NCBI RefSeq assembly: GCF_002304005.1
Contig: NZ_MRCQ01000010.1
Span: 62,001-126,000, forward strand
Length of the DNA: 64,000 bases
From: Flavobacterium sp. ACN6
GTDB lineage: Bacteria; Bacteroidota; Bacteroidia; Flavobacteriales; Flavobacteriaceae
Direction of reading: 5' to 3'
Under the pieces are notes generated by a model. That model was not told the DNA's origin. It saw only the letters and a list, made by a program, of their open reading frames with translations, and did no database searches. Every line of letters starts with the position of its first letter. The first letter of the stretch is position 1. Shown in pieces: positions 43,171-52,215 of this stretch. The translations under genes and the position numbers were made by a program.

Positions 43171-43860
43171 ATGAAAAGAAATCTCTTAACATTAGTTTTA
43201 TTAATAAGTTCAATGGCTTTATTCGCTCAAAAAGCAAGTCCTAGTTTATTAAATCCCACAAACCACACCCTAATAATGATTGATTATCAAAGCCAGATGG
43301 CATTTGCTACCAAAAACATTGATCCTGAATTATTACGAAACAATGCTGCTTTAGTGGCGGGAACATCAAAAATATTTAATATTCCTACCGTTGTTACTAC
43401 CGTTGCGGAAACCACTTTCAGTGGACCCGTTTTTCCAGAAATACAAGAGTTTTATCCTAAAGCATCATCAAGTTATATCGATCGTACTACCATGAATTGC
43501 TGGGAAGATACGAATGCCCAAAAAGCAGTGGCTGGTAAAGGCAAAAAAACATTGGTTATGGGAGGTTTATGGACTAGTATCTGTATCGTTGGGCCAGTTT
43601 TGTCTGCCATTAACGAAGGTTATACCGTTTATGTTATCACAGATGCGAGTGGTGATGTTTCTAAAGAAGCTCATGAAATGGCTGTAACACGTATGGTACA
43701 GGCAGGCGCCCGTCCTATTACTTCATTACAATATATTTTGGAATTACAGCGCGACTGGGCAAGAAGCGAAACGTATAAACCCGTAACCGATTTAATTGTT
43801 AAATATGGCGGTGCATATGGAATCGGAATTCAGTATGCGCGTACTGTAATTAAGCATTAA
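43171..43860 (+). CDS. Exported isochorismatase-like cysteine hydrolase
   Basis: 229 residues with a signal peptide (LLTLVLLISSMALFAQ). The body repeats the isochorismatase pattern of 3436 almost throughout: LIMIDYQSQMAFATKN, GLWTSICIVGPVLSAINEGYTVYVITDASGDVS (catalytic Cys) and SLQYILELQRDWAR. The cellular location therefore differs from the cytoplasmic homologue at 3436 (periplasmic here). It is co-directional with the exported hydrolase 18 nt upstream. A terminator at 43872 follows. Confidence 0.92.
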   Translation: MKRNLLTLVLLISSMALFAQKASPSLLNPTNHTLIMIDYQSQMAFATKNIDPELLRNNAALVAGTSKIFNIPTVVTTVAETTFSGPVFPEIQEFYPKASSSYIDRTTMNCWEDTNAQKAVAGKGKKTLVMGGLWTSICIVGPVLSAINEGYTVYVITDASGDVSKEAHEMAVTRMVQAGARPITSLQYILELQRDWARSETYKPVTDLIVKYGGAYGIGIQYARTVIKH

Positions 43861-43871
43861 CAAAAGTTATC

Positions 43872-43900
43872 AAAACCAGAGACAGATTGTCTCTGGTTTT
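43872..43900 (+). terminator. Strong intrinsic terminator
   Basis: AAAACCAGAGACA pairs perfectly with TGTCTCTGGTTTT around GAT, followed by AATTT. It ends the hydrolase/isochorismatase transcript. Confidence 0.88.
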
Positions 43901-44002
43901 AATTTATTATGAAGACATTTTGCCTACAAAATTTGCATGAGCAATTTTTATTGTAGACTATATAACAAATATCAATATCGCGGATATCAAAAAAAAATAA
44001 CA

Positions 44003-44422
44003 ATGAAAAAAAACTTTTTCTCTTTTATGTGCAAGAACGGTGGTTTGAGTCACATTGCTTTACTTTTCTTTAGAATAGCCGTCTCCTTTGAGTTGCTCAT
44101 AGCACACGGTTTAAAAAAAATTGGAATCGGAGTCGTAATTGCAGAAACCGTACCTAATCCGCTGGGACTTCCAGAATTCGTTAATCAGGCTTTTGCTATA
44201 GTGGCCAATATAATTATGCCGTTGTTTATTGCAATGGGATTGTTTACCAAAATAGCCACACTGCCCATTTTAGCCATAACTTTAACAGGCTATTTTGTTG
44301 TACATTTTAATGATCCAATAGCCGTAAAAGATGTTCCGTTTATGTACAGCGTCTGCTTTTTGTTTTTAACAATAGTTGGTCCTGGAAAATATTCACTCGA
44401 TTATTATTTTTTAAACAAATGA
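44003..44422 (+). CDS. DoxX family membrane protein
   Basis: 139 residues from the ATG at 44003; the track-length start at 43937 would add a non-hydrophobic tail. It has four membrane helices with FRIAVSFELLIAHGLKKI, NPLGLP and the terminal GPGKYSLDYYFL. It is a close relative of the protein at 8377 and lies at the matching place in the second module. Because a strong terminator sits upstream, it needs its own promoter. Confidence 0.88.
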   Translation: MKKNFFSFMCKNGGLSHIALLFFRIAVSFELLIAHGLKKIGIGVVIAETVPNPLGLPEFVNQAFAIVANIIMPLFIAMGLFTKIATLPILAITLTGYFVVHFNDPIAVKDVPFMYSVCFLFLTIVGPGKYSLDYYFLNK

Positions 44423-44503
44423 ATTGCACGCATTATAAAATAATGTAATTCCGGTTTACTGTTTGTATTGCTATTCTGAACTACGAAAAATAATTTCAAA
44501 TCC

Positions 44504-46456
44504 TTAGCTATTTAAGCTGTTTACACCCAATTTTTTCATTTTAGAATATAAAGTAGAAGCCGGAATATTTAAAATTTCTGCAGCACCGCCTTTTCCCGAA
44601 ATTTTCCCCTTACATCTTTTTAAAATATAAGTGATATAGTCGCGTTCATTTTCATGAATGGTCTGCACTAAAAACTCCTGTTCTTTTTCTTCTCCTGCGT
44701 TTTTAGACAAACCTGCCAGCGGCACTTCTTTTATCACAGCATCTGGATTAAGTAAAATAGCTCTTTGTACAATATGTTCCAATTCTCTTATGTTTCCTGG
44801 CCAGTCATATTTAATCATCTGCTGTATTGCGTTATCTGTAATTTGTGGAGTATTGATTCCGTTTGATTTACTAAACGTACTCATAAAGTGAGATACCAAT
44901 GCCGGAATATCATCTCTTCTTTCTCGAAGTGCTGGAACAGTTATCGGGAAAACATGAAGTCTGTAATACAAATCCAATCTAAAACGTCCTGCGGCTATTT
45001 CTTGTTCTAAGTTTCGATTGGTAGCTGCAATAATACGAACGTTAACTTTTATGGGCGAATTACCTCCTATTCTTTCTATTTCTTTTTCCTGAAGAACACG
45101 CAATAATTTAATCTGCATGAGCATCGGCATTTCGCCAATTTCATCTAGAAAAACCGTACCGCCGTCTGCAGCTTCGAATTTTCCTATTCGTCTTTCAAGC
45201 GCTCCTGTAAAAGCGCCTTTTTCATGGCCGAAAAATAGTGATTCAGCCAGATTATCCGGAACGGCTCCGCAGTTTATAACAACTAGTGGTTTATTTTTCC
45301 TTGGTGATAATTGATGAATACTCTGTGCTACTTTTTCTTTACCAGTACCGCTTTCACCCAAAATTAAAACAGAAGTTTCAGAACGTGCTACCTTCTGAAT
45401 ATGATCAAAAACAGTAAGCATTTTTTCACTGCTTCCTATCATAGAAAAAAATTCTTCGGATTTATCCTGAACTTTAACCGGCGCTTTTTTCTTGACAATA
45501 GTATTTGGTATTTCTCTTTTGGAGGTATTCATAGTCGTAACAAATTTCGCCAATGTAGTTTCCAGCTTGGTTAAAAGCGACAAATGCTCATTAGTATAAC
45601 TATCAGAATTTCTGCTGAAAAAGAAAAAATTAAAAACACCTGCATTTTCAATTCGTACCGGAACAGCTAAAAATGATTTAAGCCCAAAAGATTGTACAAT
45701 CATTCTTTTAATAGGCGAATTTTGAAATATTTCAGCGAAAGCTTCTCTCTCATAAACCTTGGGGAATTCCAATTTAGGAGAACTTTCTTTTAAGTCAAAT
45801 AATTCCTGCTTGCTTTTTCCTGTTATTTTAGAAAATTTATCGATATCAATAATTTCATAACTATCAAAGTTCTTTCGAAGCAATCCAATCGGATTAGGAT
45901 CATCCTTTACAAAACTTGAGCGGATATAATCAAATGGTATATAAGTCTGCAGTATTTGACACAACTCTAATAAGGCATTTTCCCATTTCAAAGATGAATT
46001 CGTAATTGCTTCAATACTTTCTTTTATTGTATTTTCCTGCTGTGCCTGCGATTCAATAGAATGTTTATGACGATAGCTCGCTATTTCTAAAGTAATCAAA
46101 ACATCTTTAGGTCTAAAAGGTTTCACTATAAAACCATAAGGATGAGTTTTCTTGGCTTCCTCGAGTATTGACTTATTTGAATTAGCAGATAAATAGATAA
46201 ATCCAATATGATTTTTATTCAATTCTTTAGCCAGATCAATTCCTGTTTCTTTCCCTCTTAAACGAATATCTAAGAATACTAAATCTGGTTTTTCCTGCGC
46301 TATAGATTCTAAGGCCTGTGACACCGATTTTGCAACTCCGATTACTTCATAATCTGCTTTTTGAAGAATAAACCGTAAATCGTTTGCCTCAATAAACTGA
46401 TCTTCAACAATGAGTATTTTCATCTTATCGTCTGCAGTGTTTTTTTGAAATTCCAT
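44504..46456 (-). CDS. Sigma54-dependent response regulator (REC-GAF-AAA+-Fis)
   Basis: 650 residues. The receiver has VEDQF acidic residues, phosphoacceptor Asp in DLVFLDIRLRG and Lys in IVKPF. A GAF-like region spans about 165-310. The AAA+ domain has GESGTGKE, GAFTGA and TVFLDEIGE, and the HTH is GKGGAAEILNIPASTLYSKMKKLG. The start could also be an ATG at 46423, nearer to the homologue at 12476. It is divergent from the TPR kinase at 46743, its likely partner. It is closely related to 12476 but carries the extra GAF region between REC and AAA+. Confidence 0.94.
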   Translation of the reverse strand: MEFQKNTADDKMKILIVEDQFIEANDLRFILQKADYEVIGVAKSVSQALESIAQEKPDLVFLDIRLRGKETGIDLAKELNKNHIGFIYLSANSNKSILEEAKKTHPYGFIVKPFRPKDVLITLEIASYRHKHSIESQAQQENTIKESIEAITNSSLKWENALLELCQILQTYIPFDYIRSSFVKDDPNPIGLLRKNFDSYEIIDIDKFSKITGKSKQELFDLKESSPKLEFPKVYEREAFAEIFQNSPIKRMIVQSFGLKSFLAVPVRIENAGVFNFFFFSRNSDSYTNEHLSLLTKLETTLAKFVTTMNTSKREIPNTIVKKKAPVKVQDKSEEFFSMIGSSEKMLTVFDHIQKVARSETSVLILGESGTGKEKVAQSIHQLSPRKNKPLVVINCGAVPDNLAESLFFGHEKGAFTGALERRIGKFEAADGGTVFLDEIGEMPMLMQIKLLRVLQEKEIERIGGNSPIKVNVRIIAATNRNLEQEIAAGRFRLDLYYRLHVFPITVPALRERRDDIPALVSHFMSTFSKSNGINTPQITDNAIQQMIKYDWPGNIRELEHIVQRAILLNPDAVIKEVPLAGLSKNAGEEKEQEFLVQTIHENERDYITYILKRCKGKISGKGGAAEILNIPASTLYSKMKKLGVNSLNS

Positions 46457-46742
46457 GCTATATATTTTTAAGGGGAACAGAGGCTATTTCCGTTATTAAA
46501 TTACGGATTAAAGTTAATAAGCATTTTATTAATAAAAGAAAAAATCAGCTAAAAAATTCAATATTTTTTTGCAGTATAAATTTTGACTATAACCTTAAAA
46601 AGTGTTTTGATTATCAATAATTTACAAAAATTTATCGCTCATTTGTAAATTATATTCAAACTTGAAAATATTATTTTGATACCGTATAATTAAGTTCTAT
46701 TTTAACAGTTTTTTTCCGAAAACAAAATCATCTTTTTCAAGT

Positions 46743-49175
46743 ATGAAGGCAATCTATTTTTTAAGCTTTTTTATGGTTATTTCACTGCAAAGCTATAGTC
46801 AGAATCATGACAATTATAACACTAAAAAAAAGCGGTTATTAATTAAGTCCACGGCAATGTATGTGTCTTCTGTTAGTCAAGGAACTATAGATATTGACAG
46901 CGCTCAGGTTTTGGCTTGTATGGCGAATAAAGTTCCTATTTCCTTTTCGTTTGATGAAGGTTATAATGATGGAAATCGCTTTCGCGGAAGCGAAATGGTC
47001 GATCAAAACAATATCAGCGGTGCTTTAAAAATACTGCCTGCTTTAGAAAAAGAAGAACGATTAAAGTTATTACTGCAGTTAGGAAGTCATTATTTGTTTA
47101 AAACTGGCGAAAAAAAAGAAGATCTTCAAAAATCCTTATTTTATATCAAGCAAGCTGTTGAGGAAAGTAATTCACTTGGCATTTTAAAATGGAAACATCA
47201 AAGCAGTATACTTTTAGGAAAATATTACGCACAAGCAGGTAATCCCGCTGCAAGCAAAAAGATATTTTCTAAGGTAGTCAGCGAAAGCAGAAAATTAAAT
47301 AACCGTAAATCTTTAGCCGATGCTCTGAATAATGAAGGATCTAATCTTCCTATAGATGATCCCGATAAAGAAAAAACATTAACGGAAGCCCTATCAATTT
47401 ATAAATCTCTAAACGAAAGAGAATTAGAAATTGAAATACGCATGAAAATCTTAACCATCCATTTTTGGGCTGCGAATATTGATCTTGCGGAGAAAGAATT
47501 ATTAGAGGTTTATGAAATTCAAAAAAATATCGGATTCAAGCATACGCATTATACTACTGCTCCTCTTGGTTTTATATACATGCTGCAAAACAACCTGAAA
47601 AAAGAACTTTTTTATGCAATAGAAAATGTAAAAACTATGGAAAGCACCAACGACCTTCTTTGTGCTGATAATTTTTACCTGCATTTAGGAAGCGCCTATT
47701 TTTCGATGGGACATATTGATGAAGCCGTTAATTTATACAAGAAAAGTTTTGCCACGCGTACACAAAGTGTCACTAGCGGCAATTGGTCAAAAAGCTTGTA
47801 TTTGATTATTGAAACGCTTTCTTTGGAAAAAAGATATAAGGAGGTTCTTGAATATATCAAACTGACAGAACTTTATCCGCCTAAAAATAATGTAGATGTT
47901 TTTTTTCTGGCCTTTTCTAAAGCAGTTTCATACGACGCAATGGGAAATAATGCTGCAGCAGAAAAATTTTACATTGAAATGGACAAAAAAGCCGAAAAGA
48001 TAATTTCGCCCAAAACGGCTCTTGTTTTATTACTTGCTTATTCTAAAATGTCATTGTTTTATGCCAAAAAAGGAAACGCGGTTAAAGCACAAATATACGC
48101 GGATAAAGTTGCCGAGATAAGCAGAAAAACAAATCAAGTTAAAAAGTTTCAGGATTTGGAACTTGCATTATTTAAAATAGATTCCATCAACGGAAAATAT
48201 GTTTCTTCGATAAACCATTACCAAAATTTTACCAAGATAAATGACTCTCTTTATGATATCTCTAAAAACAAAAAAATTGAAGAACTTAAAATTGAGTATG
48301 AAACTTTAAAAAAAGAAGAGAATATTAAAAAATTAGAAGTTCAAAGTAAACTGCAGCAGACTAAATTAGATAAGTCCAAACTTTTGATCAATTTTTCTGT
48401 TGGGATAATTTTACTTCTTTTTGTAATTATCGGATTATTTTACAATCATTACTTATTGAAGCAGAAAAACAATAAAAAATTAGAGCTCAAAGAAAAAGAA
48501 ATCAGTCTTAAGAATAAAAGCCTTCAAAATTTACTGCTGGAAAAAGAATGGCTGATCAAGGAAATTCATCACAGGGTAAAAAATAACCTTCAAACGGTGA
48601 TGAGTTTATTAAATTCTCAAACTGAATTTATAGAAGATGATCTTGCGCTTTCTACCATCAAAAGCAGTCAGCACAGAATTCACGCGATGTCATTAATTCA
48701 CCAAAAGCTTTATATGTCTGAAAATATTGCTTCGATAAATATGCCTATTTATATTAATGAATTAATAGAATATTTAAAAGATTCTTTTAATCTAAATCAA
48801 CGTATTCGATTTGCAATTGAAATTGAAGAACTGGAACTAGAAGTAACACAGGCCATTCCCGTAGGATTAATTATAAATGAAGCGGTGACAAATGCCATAA
48901 AATATGCTTTTCCTGATAATCGCGACGGACTTATTTCTTTGTCCTTACATTCAACAGACGAGAATCAATATGTATTGATAATTCAGGACAATGGAATAGG
49001 AATTCTAATTGATGACACGAAGGTCAAAACTTCATTTGGAATGAGTCTTATAAAAGGTTTAAGCGAAGATTTAGATGCTGCTTTTTCTGTAGAAAATCGT
49101 AATGGCACTTTAATACAATTATCTTTTGAGAAAAATATATTAGACATTGAAGAAATAATTTATGAGGAGCAATAA
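46743..49175 (+). CDS. TPR sensor histidine kinase (HisKA_2 type)
   Basis: 810 residues. A signal peptide (LSFFMVISLQSYSQ) is followed by a long periplasmic TPR region to about 540, a membrane helix at about 547-570 (LLINFSVGIILLLFVIIGLFY), a coiled coil, the HisKA_2 box WLIKEIHHRVKNNLQ near 603 and an HATPase with NEAVTNAIKYAF and DNGIGI. It is a paralogue of 10191, with an N-terminal extension of about 50 residues. The divergent regulator at 46456 is the likely partner. The upstream 285-bp gap holds an inverted repeat TTTACAAA/TTTGTAAA (46621-46648) of unknown role. Confidence 0.92.
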   Translation: MKAIYFLSFFMVISLQSYSQNHDNYNTKKKRLLIKSTAMYVSSVSQGTIDIDSAQVLACMANKVPISFSFDEGYNDGNRFRGSEMVDQNNISGALKILPALEKEERLKLLLQLGSHYLFKTGEKKEDLQKSLFYIKQAVEESNSLGILKWKHQSSILLGKYYAQAGNPAASKKIFSKVVSESRKLNNRKSLADALNNEGSNLPIDDPDKEKTLTEALSIYKSLNERELEIEIRMKILTIHFWAANIDLAEKELLEVYEIQKNIGFKHTHYTTAPLGFIYMLQNNLKKELFYAIENVKTMESTNDLLCADNFYLHLGSAYFSMGHIDEAVNLYKKSFATRTQSVTSGNWSKSLYLIIETLSLEKRYKEVLEYIKLTELYPPKNNVDVFFLAFSKAVSYDAMGNNAAAEKFYIEMDKKAEKIISPKTALVLLLAYSKMSLFYAKKGNAVKAQIYADKVAEISRKTNQVKKFQDLELALFKIDSINGKYVSSINHYQNFTKINDSLYDISKNKKIEELKIEYETLKKEENIKKLEVQSKLQQTKLDKSKLLINFSVGIILLLFVIIGLFYNHYLLKQKNNKKLELKEKEISLKNKSLQNLLLEKEWLIKEIHHRVKNNLQTVMSLLNSQTEFIEDDLALSTIKSSQHRIHAMSLIHQKLYMSENIASINMPIYINELIEYLKDSFNLNQRIRFAIEIEELELEVTQAIPVGLIINEAVTNAIKYAFPDNRDGLISLSLHSTDENQYVLIIQDNGIGILIDDTKVKTSFGMSLIKGLSEDLDAAFSVENRNGTLIQLSFEKNILDIEEIIYEEQ

Positions 49176-49262
49176 TGAAAATTCATCTTGAAGTTTATTA
49201 GTTTTTTCTTTTAATTCATTTGAATTGCCTCCAGAACTGGAGAATAAAATTGTTTATAGAAG

Positions 49263-49305
49263 TAAGGGCTTTAGCTAATTTAGTTGATTTTGGCTAAAGC
49301 CCTTA
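49263..49305 (+). terminator. Long-loop hairpin after the TPR kinase
   Basis: TAAGGGCTTTAGC pairs with GCTAAAGCCCTTA over 13 bp across a 17-nt loop. A second small AGCTAAAGCT palindrome follows at 49328. The rest of 49176-49401 shows nothing else. Confidence 0.65.
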
Positions 49306-49401
49306 TATAATCTTAAAATCTACATCCAGCTAAAGCTGGACGCTATTTATTTTAACTGAAGTTATTTAGCTAACAACGTTTTCAATCCAAAAATCTAAAT
49401 T

Positions 49402-50016
49402 TTATTTTTTAGAAAGAAGCGCTTCTAAATCTTTAATCTGCTGTTCTAGATCGGCGATATGTTTTTTCTGAAGATCAAACACTTCTTTAATTTCTGCAAT
49501 CGTATATCTTGGTGTAATATGCTGCGGACAGTTCCAGTCATAAGCTTTGATTTTAAAAATCATCATTTGTTCTGGTTTAAACTTATACTCTTCAGGTTTC
49601 AGCTTTTCATATAAGTCAGCGTTGCCTTCGACCGTTAAGATTTCGGCTTCAGCATAAATTTTTAAACGCGCCCTCTGCGGATAAGAAACCATAATAATGG
49701 CTACCCTCGGATTTTTTGAGATATTGCCTACAGAAATATACTGGCGATTTCCAACAAAATCGACAATTCCAATTATATTTGCATCAATAATTTTTACAAA
49801 ACCCTGCGGTCCGCCTCGGTGTTGTATGTACGGATATTCATTTTCACCATAAGAAGCCATATAAAAACTGTCCTGACTTTCGATAAATGCCATTTCCTGA
49901 TCGGTTAATCCGTCTGTGTAAGACATTTTTTCCATTCGGGCATAGCTTGTGCGGCTTCCTTTTTTTTCCTGAATCTCTTTTATGGCATCGCTGAAAGCTA
50001 ATTCTTGATAATTCAT
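49402..50016 (-). CDS. Pyridoxamine-5'-phosphate-oxidase-fold flavoprotein
   Basis: 204 residues from the ATG at 50016. The split beta-barrel of the PNPOx-like family is seen in FYMASYGENEYPYIQHRGGPQGFVKI, VGNRQYISVGNISKNPRVAIIMV and RARLKIYAEAEIL. A C-terminal coiled coil (DLQKKHIADLEQQIKDLEALL) is unusual. It probably binds flavin and reduces small substrates or quenches radicals; specificity unknown. It is the last gene of the minus-strand block running from 53082. Confidence 0.85.
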   Translation of the reverse strand: MNYQELAFSDAIKEIQEKKGSRTSYARMEKMSYTDGLTDQEMAFIESQDSFYMASYGENEYPYIQHRGGPQGFVKIIDANIIGIVDFVGNRQYISVGNISKNPRVAIIMVSYPQRARLKIYAEAEILTVEGNADLYEKLKPEEYKFKPEQMMIFKIKAYDWNCPQHITPRYTIAEIKEVFDLQKKHIADLEQQIKDLEALLSKK

Positions 50017-50087
50017 AACCAATTTTTAAAAAATTTTAAAATCGTTTTTCCTGTTTTTCCAAAACCATTTGTTACAACTCTTGTATT

Positions 50088-50846
50088 TTATATTAAAAAA
50101 TACAGCGTTACTGTTGCTCCAATAAGAACTGCGTTTCTTTTTATCATTAGAATATTCACTTTTTCTTTCAATGCATTTCCTAAAAAACCTCCCAAAATAG
50201 AACCAAGCATCATTATGAGAGCAAAAGGCCAGAAAATCAAATCGGCATAAATAAAAATGAGTATGGCAATTCCGTTATTTGAGGCAGCTAAAATTAGGCA
50301 AATTTTTTCTAAAGTTTCGTTATTTTTAATTCCGTAAAAACGGTATAAGATAAAAATAATCATTCCCATTCCCGCACCAAAATAGCCTCCATAAATGCCT
50401 AAAATAAAGAGTATTATTAGTTTAGAGTGAGAGTATGTAAATGCTTTTCTTTCTTTAAACTTTGTATTACAATAATCCAATATCCTATTATAGAAAGTAA
50501 AAAGGATCCAGGAACATAATAAGAGATAAGGTGCAATGCTTTCAAACACTTTATGCGAAAATGTTATGAGAAAAAAAGCACCAGCAATACCGCCCATCAT
50601 ACAGGAAAACACCATGAAAAAGAGATCTCTATTAGAGATTTCTGTCATTTTATTTATTGGTTTTGATGACGCCAAAAAACCTGATAACAGAATTATGGTT
50701 GTAGTTGCTGTGCCGGTTACTGGCTGAATGCCTCTAAAAATTAAACTTGGGAAAATGATAAACCAGCCTCCGCCAATAGTCACATTGGCCGCCCCGCCAA
50801 TAAGGGCAATTATAAAGAGAAAGAAAATTTCAGAATAGGTATTCAT
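50088..50846 (-). CDS. TauE/SafE-family membrane exporter
   Basis: 252 residues with about eight membrane segments and the typical paired sequences: IIALIGGAANVTIGGGWFIIFPSLIFRGIQPVTGTATTTIILL in the first half and LFILGIYGGYFGAGMGMIIFILYRFYGIKN in the second. The family moves sulfonates, sulfite or related anions. Its start overlaps the stop of the hydrolase at 50843 by 4 bp, so translation is probably coupled. The substrate is unknown; it might export the hydrolase product. Confidence 0.9.
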   Translation of the reverse strand: MNTYSEIFFLFIIALIGGAANVTIGGGWFIIFPSLIFRGIQPVTGTATTTIILLSGFLASSKPINKMTEISNRDLFFMVFSCMMGGIAGAFFLITFSHKVFESIAPYLLLCSWILFTFYNRILDYCNTKFKERKAFTYSHSKLIILFILGIYGGYFGAGMGMIIFILYRFYGIKNNETLEKICLILAASNNGIAILIFIYADLIFWPFALIMMLGSILGGFLGNALKEKVNILMIKRNAVLIGATVTLYFLI

Positions 50847-51733
50847 AATAATTTAAAATTTAAATACCAGAAGGCTATAATTTCTTCTGCTATATCGTCT
50901 CCAAATTCTTCAAGTGCAAAATGACCAGTCGGATAAAATAAAAGCTTTGAGTCTGGAAGATCTCTTTGAAGCAATTCTGCGCCTTCTTTTTTAAAAACTT
51001 CATCATTTTCTCCCCAGACAATCAATGTGACCGGCTGAAGTTCTTTTAAAAAATCCTGCCAAACCGAATAAAGAGCGACATTAGTTTTGTAATCACTCTT
51101 TAATTCCATTTGAATGGCCTTTACTCCTTCGCGATCCATTAAAAACTGATCTAAAAAATACGTTTCTGGAGAAATATTAGCAATATCCTGTACTCCGTTG
51201 AGGTATTCCCACTTTGTATAATCGAATTCGAAAAACCGCTTTAGTTTGATGAAACTTTCAAAATTAATCTCGCTGTAAAGGCCGCTGATTTCTTTTAAAA
51301 CATCGCCCACGCCTTCATTGTAAATATTTCCATTCTGAAAAATAAGCATCTCAATCATTTCCGGACGTTTTATTAGAACACGCATTAAAATAGGAGCGCC
51401 ATAATCAAAGAGATAAAAACTGGCTTTGACTATTTCTAACTCTTCCAGAAAGTGATTTACAATATTCGAATAGTTTTCGAAACTATATTTAAAAGTTTCA
51501 GGATTTGGAATATCACTAAAACCAAACGCAGGAAGATCGGGAGCGATTATATGAAAATGTCTGGACAACTTTGGAATAATAGTTCGAAACATATGCGAAG
51601 AAGAAGGAAATCCATGAAGTAAAATCAAAACAGGATTTCCAATTTCTCCAGCTTCACGATAGGCAATTTTTATCGAGTCGATGCTGATCATTTTATGAAT
51701 CACTTTCTCTGATTGTAAACTGCTTAAATTCAT
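50843..51733 (-). CDS. Alpha/beta hydrolase (haloalkane-dehalogenase/epoxide-hydrolase-like), paralogue 2
   Basis: 296 residues. LLHGFPSSSHMFRTIIPKL, IAPDLPAFGFSDIP, YLFDYGAPILMRVLI (Asp nucleophile), LIVWGENDEVFKK and YPTGHFALEEFGDD (His) place it beside 41078 and 52216; it is the most divergent of the three. The stop overlaps the TauE gene by 4 bp. An ATG 14 codons downstream is an alternative start. The substrate is unknown. Confidence 0.88.
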   Translation of the reverse strand: MNLSSLQSEKVIHKMISIDSIKIAYREAGEIGNPVLILLHGFPSSSHMFRTIIPKLSRHFHIIAPDLPAFGFSDIPNPETFKYSFENYSNIVNHFLEELEIVKASFYLFDYGAPILMRVLIKRPEMIEMLIFQNGNIYNEGVGDVLKEISGLYSEINFESFIKLKRFFEFDYTKWEYLNGVQDIANISPETYFLDQFLMDREGVKAIQMELKSDYKTNVALYSVWQDFLKELQPVTLIVWGENDEVFKKEGAELLQRDLPDSKLLFYPTGHFALEEFGDDIAEEIIAFWYLNFKLL

Positions 51734-51772
51734 AATGCTTATTATCTTACGTTTGAGTTATTTTTTTTGAAA

Positions 51773-52186
51773 TCATTTAAATTCCCTTTCTTTCTCTTCG
51801 ATTTCTAAATCGTTTATACTGGCAAATCGTCTCGCCATTAAACCATTTTCGTCAAATTCCCAGTTTTCATTGCCGTAAGCCCTGAACCACTTTCCCTGCT
51901 TATTTTGATATTCGTATATAAAGCGAACTGCAATTCTATTGTCAGTATGTGCCCAATATTCTTTTTTGAGTTTATAGTTCAGTTCCCTCTGCCATTTTCC
52001 AGTCAAAAAAGAGACAATTTGATCCCGTCCGTTAATGAATTCTGATCTGTTGCGCCACTCACTATCGAGAGTATAAGCTTTAGAAACCCGTTCTGGATCT
52101 TTACTGTTCCAAGCGTCTTCTGCCAATTGTATTTTTTCCAGTGCGGTTTCTAAAGTAAAGGGCGGTAATGGATATTTTTTTTCCAT
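51773..52186 (-). CDS. DUF1348 NTF2-like protein
   Basis: 137 residues following the DUF1348 consensus closely: PPFTLETALEKIQLAEDAWN near the N terminus, AYTLDSEWRNRSEFINGRDQIVSFLTGKW in the middle and AVRFIYEYQNKQGKWFRAYGNENWEFDENGLMARRFASIND near the end. The fold is an NTF2-like cone of the SnoaL kind. Its function is not established. It sits between two related hydrolases, 30-40 bp from each, and is probably co-transcribed. Confidence 0.9.
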   Translation of the reverse strand: MEKKYPLPPFTLETALEKIQLAEDAWNSKDPERVSKAYTLDSEWRNRSEFINGRDQIVSFLTGKWQRELNYKLKKEYWAHTDNRIAVRFIYEYQNKQGKWFRAYGNENWEFDENGLMARRFASINDLEIEEKEREFK

Positions 52187-52215
52187 TTTATCTGTTTTTA
52201 ATTCAAAGACATGAT

